A DNA stretch of 64,000 nucleotides from Moraxella osloensis (GTDB taxonomy: Bacteria; Pseudomonadota; Gammaproteobacteria; Pseudomonadales; Moraxellaceae): positions 682,001 to 746,000 of the forward strand of contig NZ_CP014234.1 in assembly GCF_001553955.1 (NCBI RefSeq). Direction: 5' to 3'. Position numbers and translations under genes: made by a program. Below, one piece after another: positions 25,644 through 33,451 of the stretch (positions are counted from its first letter, which is position 1; the number at the start of each line of letters is the position of its first letter). The notes below the pieces were generated by a model. That model saw nothing but the letters and a program-made list of their open reading frames with translations. It was not told the origin of the DNA and did not search any database.

Positions 25644-27725
25644 ATGGCTATCTCTACTAACCTAATCAAGTCTTTTCAACTCTCTGCATTGACGACCGCA
25701 CTTGCCCTCGCTGGTTGTGGCGGTGGTGGCGGTAATGATACATTGCCGCCGCCTGTGAAAGGCGGTGGTACTGGTTCAACATCAACATCAGCTATTAAAA
25801 TAAGTGCGATTTCCTTGATAGATGTTAATGGTAAAACCACTATGACGGTTAATAGCTCGGGGGTTAATGCTAAACTTACGGTAACAGATGCCAACGGCAA
25901 AGCCATTAGTGGGGCTATGGTGACATTTACTGCAACAGGTGGCGTGACATTTGGTACTTCCAATGGCGCCGTCTTAACCAATGCCAATGGCGAAGCATCA
26001 ATTTCTGTGAAACCTACCAATACTACGGATACAGGGGCTTATTCAATATCAGCCACGGCAGTTTACAATGATAAAACCGCTACTACCGCTGCCTCCAACT
26101 TCTCACTACAGCCTGCTAACATTTCTTTATCTTCTCTGGCAGCTTCAAATACCTCACTATCATCAGGTGGAACAACAAATATTACATTAATGACTTTAGA
26201 TGCTAATACTAATACAGTGCTTAACGACATAGTTGTCAATTTCTCTGCAACCTGTGGAACTTTTACCAACAATTCTGTTACTTCTTCTAATCAAGGTAAT
26301 ATTACGACAACCTACAAAGCCATCAATACCGATGGTAAATTGTGTGAAGGCACCCAAACTATCACAGCAACCAATTCTACTGGTACTGTGTCGAAAACCA
26401 TTGCTTTAAATATCGCAGCTATTCAAGCAAACTCAATTATTTATAGTACGGATAAAAATGTCTCATTAGTTGCCCGTGGTAGCGGCTCTTCAACTTCAGA
26501 TACGGTTGAATTCACTGTATACGCCAATGGCACACCTGCAGCAAACAAACAAGTAATTATTAGCAAAAACTACGCTCCAACTGACTTTAGTTTTGGTACA
26601 TTAAACAATCAGTCTGATGTTATTTTAACGAGTGATTCAGACGGTAAAATAACTCTAAATGTATATCCAGGTAATCTGCCTGGACCTGTTGAGCTAAAAG
26701 CAACTTTAGCAAGCAATTCATCAATTTATGCTTTATCAAAAAATTTAACCGTAGTCAATAGTCGTGCTTCACAAAATGGTGTGACCCTAGCCTTTGACAA
26801 AAATGTTTTATTAAACAATACGGCTGATAGCACAACTATCACTATGCATTTAACAAATAGAAATGGTACTAATGTACCTGCTGGTACGGTCGTAAACTTT
26901 ATTGCAGAAGGCGGTAGAATTACCCCTAGCTGTTCAACCGATACAAATGGTGAGTGTAAGGTTATTTTTACCTCTCAAAACCCTCGTCCTATTGATGGTC
27001 GTGTCAGTGTACTTGCCTATTTAGAAGGTGATAAAGATTATTATGATGTGAATGGTGATAATGCTTATACAGCAGGCGTTGACACTCTGACTAGAAATAT
27101 TGGTGATGCGTATCGTGATGATAATGAAAATAACTCTTACAATTCAACCATAGGCGAATTTATTTATCGTCGTGGAGCGACAGGCAGTTGTAATAACACT
27201 TCTTTCACTGGTATTAGTCTGCCTACTGACTTTATTCAACCTGATCCAAATAATATTTTAAATCGCTCTCTACTTACGTCAAATATGACTAGTTTCCTAT
27301 CGTATCTTGCTCAGCCCAATATTGATAATACTTGTGATACAGGATTAGCAGCAACCTTAAGGCATCAAGAAATCTTTGGTTTTGCGAATGAAACACCTAC
27401 TTTTGATTGGGTATCAAATAATTTATTTTATATGTATGGTAATAGCGAAAAAACTGTTTCAATGCCGTCAGGTACTACAATTGCAGTTAGCACAGAAGAT
27501 AATACTAAAGATAATAATGCGGCCTGTACTGCAACTTTATATGGTAATGTAACTGTGCCTAATAATGTTAGCTTATATACGGTCAACTCTCTTGGCAATT
27601 TCTTCGAAAAAACCAAAGATGTTCGATATTCAATAAGTCTTAAAGAGTGTGCCGCTACCGATAAATTTACAATTACCGTAACTGCTCCTAATGGTAAAGT
27701 TACGAACTCAACTTACACTTTATAA
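25644..27725 (+). CDS. Large lipoprotein with bacterial Ig-like (Big_1/invasin-type) repeats
   Basis: The 693-residue protein has a lipoprotein signal ending LALAGC (Cys24) followed by a GGGGG linker, so it is anchored in a membrane and probably surface exposed. At least three Ig-like domains follow: about 53-155 (LTVTDANGKAISGAMVTFTATGG, in parts TDANGKAISGAMVTF), 160-255, and 375-450 (GTVVNFIAEGGRI, CSTDTNGECKVIF). Between about 455 and 500 two Asp/Asn-rich loops (DVNGDNAYTAGVD; DDNENNSYNSTIGE) resemble calcium-binding loops. Six or so cysteines are spaced as possible disulphides. Function is likely adhesion or surface structure (inference). It has a good ribosome-binding site (AGGATA) and its own terminator. 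Confidence 0.85.
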   Translation: MAISTNLIKSFQLSALTTALALAGCGGGGGNDTLPPPVKGGGTGSTSTSAIKISAISLIDVNGKTTMTVNSSGVNAKLTVTDANGKAISGAMVTFTATGGVTFGTSNGAVLTNANGEASISVKPTNTTDTGAYSISATAVYNDKTATTAASNFSLQPANISLSSLAASNTSLSSGGTTNITLMTLDANTNTVLNDIVVNFSATCGTFTNNSVTSSNQGNITTTYKAINTDGKLCEGTQTITATNSTGTVSKTIALNIAAIQANSIIYSTDKNVSLVARGSGSSTSDTVEFTVYANGTPAANKQVIISKNYAPTDFSFGTLNNQSDVILTSDSDGKITLNVYPGNLPGPVELKATLASNSSIYALSKNLTVVNSRASQNGVTLAFDKNVLLNNTADSTTITMHLTNRNGTNVPAGTVVNFIAEGGRITPSCSTDTNGECKVIFTSQNPRPIDGRVSVLAYLEGDKDYYDVNGDNAYTAGVDTLTRNIGDAYRDDNENNSYNSTIGEFIYRRGATGSCNNTSFTGISLPTDFIQPDPNNILNRSLLTSNMTSFLSYLAQPNIDNTCDTGLAATLRHQEIFGFANETPTFDWVSNNLFYMYGNSEKTVSMPSGTTIAVSTEDNTKDNNAACTATLYGNVTVPNNVSLYTVNSLGNFFEKTKDVRYSISLKECAATDKFTITVTAPNGKVTNSTYTL

Positions 27726-27733
27726 TTTTGTGT

Positions 27734-27764
27734 AAAAACCCCTTACACAATGTAAGGGGTTTTT
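27734..27764. terminator. Terminator after the Ig-like lipoprotein gene
   Basis: Stem AAAACCCCTTACA / TGTAAGGGGTTTT with a 3-base loop and flanking A and T runs, between convergent genes; usable on both strands. Confidence 0.9.
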
Positions 27765-27790
27765 ATTTGTCACTACAAAAATTCAAAAGA

Positions 27791-28774
27791 TTAAGTCAAC
27801 ATCCGCCCCCGTGCAGTGCGTACGATATAACCTTGCTGAATCAGATACGGCTCAATCACATCTTCAAGCGTGCCTCTATCTTCAGCGAGTGCGGCTGCAA
27901 TCGACTCAACTCCCGCAGGTCCGCCATTAAAACGCTCTTCTAACATCTCAAGATAACGTCTGTCAAGATTATCAAGCCCGCGTTTATCAACTGCCAGCAT
28001 ATCGAGTGCGCTATGCGCAATTTCAGCGGTGACGGTGCCATCGCCTTTAACTTGGGCATAATCACGTACGCGGCGTAGCAACCGATTGGCAATACGCGGT
28101 GTACCGCGCGAACGTCTAGCGACTTCGACTGCCCCTTCTTTGGTCATAGGCACGTTAAGCAATCCAGCCGATCTTGTGACAATGGTCGTTAAGTCCTCCA
28201 CATTATAAAACTCTAATCGCTGTACAATACCAAAACGGTCACGCAGTGGCGAGGTCAACAAACCTGCTCGCGTGGTCGCAGCCACCAAAGTAAAAGGCGG
28301 CAAATCAAGCTTTATGGAGCGTGCAGCAGGTCCTTCGCCAATCATAATATCCAGCTGAAAATCTTCCATCGCAGGATACAAAATTTCTTCAATCATCGGG
28401 CTTAAACGGTGAATCTCATCAATAAACAGCACATCACCAGGCTCTAAATTTGTCAGCATCGCTGCCAAATCACCCGCGCGTTCAAGCACAGGACCAGACG
28501 TTGAGCGCAGATTACCGCCCATCTCACGGGCGATAATGTTGGCGAGTGTGGTTTTACCCAGTCCAGGCGGTCCAAATATCAATGTATGGTCGAGCGCTTC
28601 TTTTCTCGATAATGCCGCGTTAATAAACACGCCCATTTGTTCTTTGACCACAGGCTGACCGATATATTCAGCGAGTAAGGCTGGACGGATATTATTGTCA
28701 TTTTGGTCTTCTGAGCGCCCCATCGGACTAATCAGACGTTGCTGAGAATTGGCACTTGAAAAAGGTGGAATCAT
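27791..28774 (-). CDS. ruvB: Holliday junction branch migration helicase RuvB
   Basis: The 327-residue AAA+ motor drives branch migration with RuvA. Visible are Walker A in [14 protein letters not shown] (about residues 65-78), Walker B FIDEIHRL (about 115), sensor/arginine-finger sequences [17 protein letters not shown], and the C-terminal winged helix ([18 protein letters not shown]). Length is normal (E. coli 336). ruvA is absent from the neighbourhood and ruvC is 10 kb away, so the ruv genes are dispersed. Confidence 0.97.
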   Translation of the reverse strand: MIPPFSSANSQQRLISPMGRSEDQNDNNIRPALLAEYIGQPVVKEQMGVFINAALSRKEALDHTLIFGPPGLGKTTLANIIAREMGGNLRSTSGPVLERAGDLAAMLTNLEPGDVLFIDEIHRLSPMIEEILYPAMEDFQLDIMIGEGPAARSIKLDLPPFTLVAATTRAGLLTSPLRDRFGIVQRLEFYNVEDLTTIVTRSAGLLNVPMTKEGAVEVARRSRGTPRIANRLLRRVRDYAQVKGDGTVTAEIAHSALDMLAVDKRGLDNLDRRYLEMLEERFNGGPAGVESIAAALAEDRGTLEDVIEPYLIQQGYIVRTARGRMLT

Positions 28775-28811
28775 AAGTATTTGACACTAGTTGCAAGTTT
28801 TAACGAGGATA

Positions 28812-28840
28812 ATAGCACCGGCAACTCTTGCAAGTGCTAT
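28812..28840. other. Hairpin in the ruvB leader
   Basis: ATAGCAC and GTGCTAT bracket an inner GCAA/TTGC pair. There is no T-run. It lies between the start of ruvB and the stop of the upstream minus-strand gene, so it could be a transcript-end or leader structure. Confidence 0.4.
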
Positions 28841-28868
28841 GGGATGTACAGAGAAAAAGTAAAAAAAT

Positions 28869-29330
28869 TTAGGGCAACACACGCTGCAATGTCATATCAC
28901 ATTGGGTGCCTTTACTATCCTTGCACCACTGCATTTGCTCGCCTTGCTGTTTGACGTAAGCAACCAAAATATCCCCCGTCTGGTCAACGCGATTGCCAGA
29001 ACAGTCTGTTTCATTGTTATCATATTGGGTTTGAATCGCTAGTACTGGTAATCCATTCCCTGTGTCAGCGTACAAGTATTTACCATACGTAAATTCCTGA
29101 CCGCTTGAACCGATAAATTGCTGATCACGCCCAAAATTATACCGCTCTTGGCAATTTGGCTGCGCAGCGTCGGTTTTATCAAGTCGCAGCTGCCACTGTC
29201 CTGCGATATTTGGCAAAATATGAGTTGACACTTGCGCCACTTGCTGTTGGGTTTTGCTATCATCAGGCAACGCGCCACCCATTGCTAAACTGGTTAAAAT
29301 GCCTATCAACGAAATATTCATCAAGTCCAT
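28869..29330 (-). CDS. Small exported protein (153 aa), family unknown
   Basis: The protein starts with a short hydrophobic segment (MNISLIGILTSLAMGGALP) that may be a signal peptide. The remaining 125 residues contain four cysteines (QPNCQERY, TDCSGN, QWCKDS, TQCDMTL), suggesting two disulphides in the periplasm. The pattern GQWQLRLDKT, then ERYNFG and ILVAYVK, looks like a small beta-barrel of the protease-inhibitor (Inh) type, but that is only a resemblance. An alternative ATG three codons inside would give the same product. It lies upstream of ruvB on the same strand. Confidence 0.65.
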   Translation of the reverse strand: MDLMNISLIGILTSLAMGGALPDDSKTQQQVAQVSTHILPNIAGQWQLRLDKTDAAQPNCQERYNFGRDQQFIGSSGQEFTYGKYLYADTGNGLPVLAIQTQYDNNETDCSGNRVDQTGDILVAYVKQQGEQMQWCKDSKGTQCDMTLQRVLP

Positions 29331-29782
29331 CGTTATTTTATTCCTGTTATCATGCCATCTTTATAAGGTAACAACCCAACTCATCTACCAGTTCTCAATC
29401 AGCCAATTTGCCCTCAGCGAGGTTAGAATTGACGTTTATAGTAACTTTTAATAAATTTTGGTAAAAATTTTTGGTATTTGGGGTTAATATTCAAAGATAT
29501 TCAAAATGTTAAAGGCTAAATTATTCTGCTTTTAATGGGGTCAGCGCGCAAAATTTTAACCCAAAACCACAAAAATTATTTAAGCACTTTAGTTAAACAC
29601 TTTAACTTTATTTAACTACTTAAAGTTTCATGTTCATCAATGGCTTTAATCATACTTGCTTTTGGCTTTATTTGCTATAACACAATCACCCTCATAATGC
29701 AGTCTTGCTAAAACATCAGCCGGTCATAAAATCTGTGCAAATTTGCTTGTCAAAAAGTTAAAAACCCAGCATAATAATCGAA
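29331..29782. other. AT-rich divergent spacer before the glycine riboswitch
   Basis: About 450 bases without a gene. An extended -10-like TTTGCTATAAC at 29671-29681 is a candidate promoter for the riboswitch-gcvT transcript. Nothing else recognisable is present. Confidence 0.35.
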
Positions 29783-30058
29783 GATGTCAGGAGAGAATGT
29801 TGTTTTGTTTTTCATCAAATTATGAAATACCAAAACCATCACCGAAGGCGTAAAGACCCTATAATCGCTCAGGTAAAAGGACTGGAATCGTAAATTTTGG
29901 CAGTGGCGTATGCACTGCATCAAAATACAACAAATCTGGAGAGTGTATTGCTTTGCAATGCCACCGAAGGGGAAAAGATTGACTTGTCTATTTATAGTAT
30001 AAGAAGTAAGAAGTGACAAGTCGATTGAAAATCTCAGGTAACAGGACAGATAGGGCTG
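29783..30058 (+). ncRNA. Tandem glycine riboswitch upstream of gcvT
   Basis: Two aptamers are readable. Aptamer 1 (about 29783-29887) has CAGGAGAGA, then CACCGAAGGCGTAAAGACC, then GCTCAGGTAAAAGGACTGG. Aptamer 2 (about 29933-30058) has TCTGGAGAGTG, then CCACCGAAGGGGAAAAGATT, then TCTCAGGTAACAGGACAG. These are the conserved core blocks of the gcvT-type glycine aptamer (GGAGAG, CCGAAGG, CAGGTAAnAGGAC). Between the aptamers is an unusually long linker of about 45 bases containing the hairpin GCAGTG / CACTGC (29900-29918). It lies 140 bases upstream of the gcvT start and should switch glycine-cleavage expression on when glycine is abundant. Confidence 0.93.
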
Positions 30059-30198
30059 ATAGCTACCGACATAAAGTTGGATTAGTTTTAGTGCTCTATT
30101 GATGTGCGATGTTTGGCTTTAGCGTTTTATCCCACGCTATTAAACCATCAAATCAAACATCAAACCGTTATTTGATTTTACCCACTCAAGGATTTGCC

Positions 30199-31332
30199 AT
30201 GTCAGCCACAGACAAGCCTTTAAACCGCACCCCTTTTTATCAATCCCATATCGATAGCAACGGCAAAATCGTTGACTTCTCTGGTTGGGAATTGCCTATT
30301 CATTATGGCTCACAGATTCAAGAGCATGACGTTGTGCGTACGGATGCGGGCATGTTTGACGTGTCACATATGGTCGTGACTGACATCGCCGGCAAAGACG
30401 CCAAAGCTTGGCTGCAAAAACTGCTCGCCAATGATGTCGCCAAACTCAAATTTGTCGGTAAAGCGCTTTATTCTGCCATGCTAAACGAAAACGGCGGTGT
30501 GATTGATGACTTAATCGTTTACCGGATGAACGATGCAGAGACCGAGTATCGCATCGTCTCAAATGCCGCCACCCGCGATAAAGATTTGGCACAGTTTGAC
30601 AAAATCGCCAAAGACTTTGCCGTCACCATTACCGAGCGCCCAGAACTTGCTATGCTTGCAGTGCAAGGTCCCAATGCTCTGCAGAAACTGAGCCAAGCCA
30701 AACCAAATTGGGCAGATAGCCTAGCTACCTTAAAACCGTTTGTGGGCAAAGATTTGACCGACATTGAGGGCGCAGATTGGTTTGTGGCGCGTACCGGTTA
30801 CACGGGTGAAGATGGCGTTGAAGTCATTTTGCCACAAGCCGAGGCCTCAGCGTTTTTTACCTTACTTAAAGACCATGGCATCGCCCCAGCAGGCTTAGGT
30901 GCCCGTGATACATTACGTCTTGAAGCGGGTATGAATTTGTACGGTCATGAGATGGATGAAACTATCAATCCGTATGAATGCGGTATGGCATGGACGTTAG
31001 CGGTAAAAGACGATCGGGATTTTGTGGGTCGTGAAGCCATGCAAGCCAAACAAGAGCAAGCGATTGCTGAGGGTAATGACGTCATGCAAGTAGGTTTAGT
31101 GCTAGAGTCACGTGGGGTACTGCGTGAAGGCATGACGGTAACCCTAGACAATGGCAAAACTGGGGTAATCACCAGCGGCACCTTTAGCCCAAGCCTAAAG
31201 CAATCGATTGCCATTGCCCGTATTCCAAAGACGACCGATACCGCAGCCACCGTTGATTTGCGGGGTACACCGACGCCCGTACGTATCATTTCGTTACCGT
31301 TTGTTAGAAATGGCAACAAACAATTCAACTAA
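30199..31332 (+). CDS. gcvT: Glycine cleavage system aminomethyltransferase (T protein)
   Basis: From ATG 30199 the protein has 377 residues (E. coli 364). It takes the aminomethyl group from lipoyl-GcvH, releasing ammonia and passing the carbon to tetrahydrofolate. Diagnostic blocks are [29 protein letters not shown], the [10 protein letters not shown] loop with [20 protein letters not shown] (given in parts), and IGREA-like DFVGREAM. An ATG at 30109 is rejected because AAGGA precedes 30199 and the family N-terminus begins there. It is controlled by the glycine riboswitch. gcvH and gcvP follow but are interleaved with other genes. Confidence 0.96.
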   Translation: MSATDKPLNRTPFYQSHIDSNGKIVDFSGWELPIHYGSQIQEHDVVRTDAGMFDVSHMVVTDIAGKDAKAWLQKLLANDVAKLKFVGKALYSAMLNENGGVIDDLIVYRMNDAETEYRIVSNAATRDKDLAQFDKIAKDFAVTITERPELAMLAVQGPNALQKLSQAKPNWADSLATLKPFVGKDLTDIEGADWFVARTGYTGEDGVEVILPQAEASAFFTLLKDHGIAPAGLGARDTLRLEAGMNLYGHEMDETINPYECGMAWTLAVKDDRDFVGREAMQAKQEQAIAEGNDVMQVGLVLESRGVLREGMTVTLDNGKTGVITSGTFSPSLKQSIAIARIPKTTDTAATVDLRGTPTPVRIISLPFVRNGNKQFN

Positions 31333-31446
31333 GATTTTATCATGTTATGATGGATTTAGCGCTTATTAATGAACAACATTCAAATAATTAGTCAGCGTAA
31401 TTTGGGAAACCCATAATAAATTCATCCTACTTTAGAAGGTAAAATC

Positions 31447-31833
31447 ATGAAAAAATTACTCTTTGTTGTACCGTTTTTGGCAAGTTTGGCGGCCTGTACT
31501 TCAACCCCAGTGGCACAGCCTAGTCCGTCACAAGTGTTGGCAATTCAAGCAAACTCACAAACCTTTAAATGTGACAATAACACTGAAGTTGTGGCATTCT
31601 ATGGCCAAGAAAACGGCAATAATATCGCTAATTTAAAAATTACCTCGCCAATGCTCGGTCTAAACCAAGCAGCGATGGTATTAAAACAAGATGTATCAGG
31701 CTCGGGTAACCGCTATACCTTGTCAAATGCGACCAAAACTACCATGTATGATTGGGGCGTTAAAGGTGCAGAAGGTGCGTTAACCGTGACCTCACAAGGT
31801 CGTGATTATAACTTTGTGTGTAATGCTATTTAA
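31447..31833 (+). CDS. Small lipoprotein resembling MliC-type lysozyme inhibitors
   Basis: The 128-residue protein has a lipobox LAAC with Cys17. The mature domain has FKCDNNTEVVAFY near its start, MYDWGVKGAEGALTV and a terminal NFVCNAI. This two-cysteine, W..KG-EG..L layout resembles membrane-bound C-type lysozyme inhibitors (MliC/YedY-like COG3895), though the match is short. If correct it would protect peptidoglycan from host lysozyme. It has a good ribosome-binding site (AGAAGGTAAA). It sits between gcvT and gcvH with no functional link to glycine cleavage. Confidence 0.7.
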   Translation: MKKLLFVVPFLASLAACTSTPVAQPSPSQVLAIQANSQTFKCDNNTEVVAFYGQENGNNIANLKITSPMLGLNQAAMVLKQDVSGSGNRYTLSNATKTTMYDWGVKGAEGALTVTSQGRDYNFVCNAI

Positions 31834-31935
31834 TCCGATTCACTTGTTAAATGGGTTAAACCGCTAAGTTGGTTTTTAAGTTTGGTCGATATACATTGTA
31901 TCGACCATATTTTTGTTACTTATGTTTGTTAAATT

Positions 31936-32025
31936 ACTAAGCTTTTAAATACTAGGCTTTTAAATACTAGGCTTTTAAATACTAGGCTTTTAAATACTAG
32001 GCTTTTAAATACTAGGCTTTTAAAC
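31936..32025. repeat. Tandem repeat, 15 bp x 6, upstream of gcvH
   Basis: Six units of ACTAGGCTTTTAAAT (first unit ACTAA..., last ending AAAC) occupy a third of the 277-base spacer between the lipoprotein gene and gcvH. They end 85 bases before the gcvH ATG. Confidence 0.97.
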
Positions 32026-32110
32026 ATGTTTAGTAAAAAGGCGCCAAGTGCGACTACTTGGCTAACAGCCTTTTATTTTCACCCCTACTTTCGCTTTGAG
32101 GAAAATAGTT

Positions 32111-32491
32111 ATGAGCAATATTCCAGCAGATTTAAAATATGTGGCTAGTCATGAATGGTTACGCCAAGAAGAAGACGGCACTATCACCGTGGGTATTACT
32201 CACCACGCCCAAGACTTGCTCGGTGACATCGTATATGTTGAATTGCCTGAAGTAGGTGAACACGTTGACGTGGATGCTGAAATTGCCGTGGTCGAATCGG
32301 TGAAAGCTGCCTCGGATGTCTACGCGCCCATCGCTGGTGAAATCATAGCGGTCAATGAAGCTTTGGTAGATGCGCCAGAAACCATTAATGAAGACCCTTA
32401 TGGCGAAGGTTGGTTCTTTAAAATCAAACCAGACAATGCCGATGATTACCAAGGCTTGATGGACGCAGACGAGTACCAAGATAGTATTTAA
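32111..32491 (+). CDS. gcvH: Glycine cleavage system H protein
   Basis: The 126-residue lipoyl carrier shuttles the aminomethyl intermediate between GcvP and GcvT. The lipoylated Lys65 lies in [15 protein letters not shown]. Other typical segments are [29 protein letters not shown] and [17 protein letters not shown] 32111 was chosen because GAGGAAA lies 7 bases upstream; an in-frame TTG at 32096 is rejected. A nitroreductase gene separates it from gcvP. Confidence 0.97.
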   Translation: MSNIPADLKYVASHEWLRQEEDGTITVGITHHAQDLLGDIVYVELPEVGEHVDVDAEIAVVESVKAASDVYAPIAGEIIAVNEALVDAPETINEDPYGEGWFFKIKPDNADDYQGLMDADEYQDSI

Positions 32492-32623
32492 TTATCTTTA
32501 TCTCATAGTCTTTATCTCGTCTTTTTTATAGAGTCTAGCTAAGGTAGTCGCTTGATTACCTTAGCCTGTTGTCCTATCAATTAACTGTAACGCATCCTTT
32601 ATTTTGTTAACTTGAGAGCTGCT

Positions 32624-33358
32624 ATGTCAACACTTACCCCGCTTGCTGACCCAAAACAAGCCAGTTTTTATGAGGTGGTGAGCACTCGCCGTTCGGTACG
32701 ACGCTTTACCAAAACGCCCATCAGTGACGAGGTGCTAAACGCCTGTCTCGATATGGCGATGTTAGCACCTAGCTCAAGTAATTTACAGCCTTGGCAATTT
32801 TTTGTGATTGAATCTGAAGAAAAGCGCCAAAAAACTGTGACCTATTGTATGAGCCAAAATGCAGCAAAGACCGCCAATAAGCTGATTGTCGTGGTCGCTC
32901 GCACTGACACGTGGCGTCAACATGCCAAAGACAATATCAAGTATTTTCCCGTCAAACCCGTACCAAAACCCGTGCAAGATTATTATGGCAAGCTTATTCC
33001 GCTGATCATGACGCGCGGTGTGATGAATGTGTTCACCCCTGCCAAGTGGGCGCTGACGCAAGCCACTCGCAAAGTCAGAGGAGCGATGGTTGAACCTATT
33101 TATGATGCTGACGATCTCAAAAACTGGGCGCTCATTAGCACCTCACTGGCTGCCGAGAATTTGATGCTTGCTTTCCGTGCCCACGGTTTTGATAGTTGCC
33201 CGATGGGGGGATTTGACGAGCCACAACTCAAAAAACTGCTTGACCTCAATGAAGAGCAGCATATTTGTATGGTGATTGCTGCCGGTGAGCGTGACGAGCG
33301 TGGTATCTATAGTGAGCAATACCGTTTTGAGCGTGAGCGCTTTATCGTTAAAGTGTAA
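32624..33358 (+). CDS. Nitroreductase-family FMN protein
   Basis: The 244-residue protein has the nitroreductase fold markers. The N-terminal STRRSVRRFTKTPIS binds the FMN phosphate, MLAPSSSNLQPWQFFVI follows near residue 45, and GFDSCPMGGFDEPQLKKLL lies near the C-terminus. Such enzymes reduce nitro groups or quinones with NAD(P)H. ATG 32624 follows GAGAG; an in-frame TTG at 32612 is less likely. It lies between gcvH and gcvP in the same direction and may be co-transcribed, but no role in glycine cleavage is known. Substrate unknown. Confidence 0.88.
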   Translation: MSTLTPLADPKQASFYEVVSTRRSVRRFTKTPISDEVLNACLDMAMLAPSSSNLQPWQFFVIESEEKRQKTVTYCMSQNAAKTANKLIVVVARTDTWRQHAKDNIKYFPVKPVPKPVQDYYGKLIPLIMTRGVMNVFTPAKWALTQATRKVRGAMVEPIYDADDLKNWALISTSLAAENLMLAFRAHGFDSCPMGGFDEPQLKKLLDLNEEQHICMVIAAGERDERGIYSEQYRFERERFIVKV

Positions 33359-33451
33359 TTTTTATCCATTCAACCGATGTTTGTCATGTTAGCCATGGCA
33401 AAACCTGCTATTTTTTTTTCAATGTTTTATCAGACGCTAAAGGAAACTTGA

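Noticed and set aside
29750..30019. 89-codon minus-strand frame
   Set aside because: It begins with TTG, has no ribosome-binding site and lies entirely opposite the glycine riboswitch, which explains the conserved sequence.
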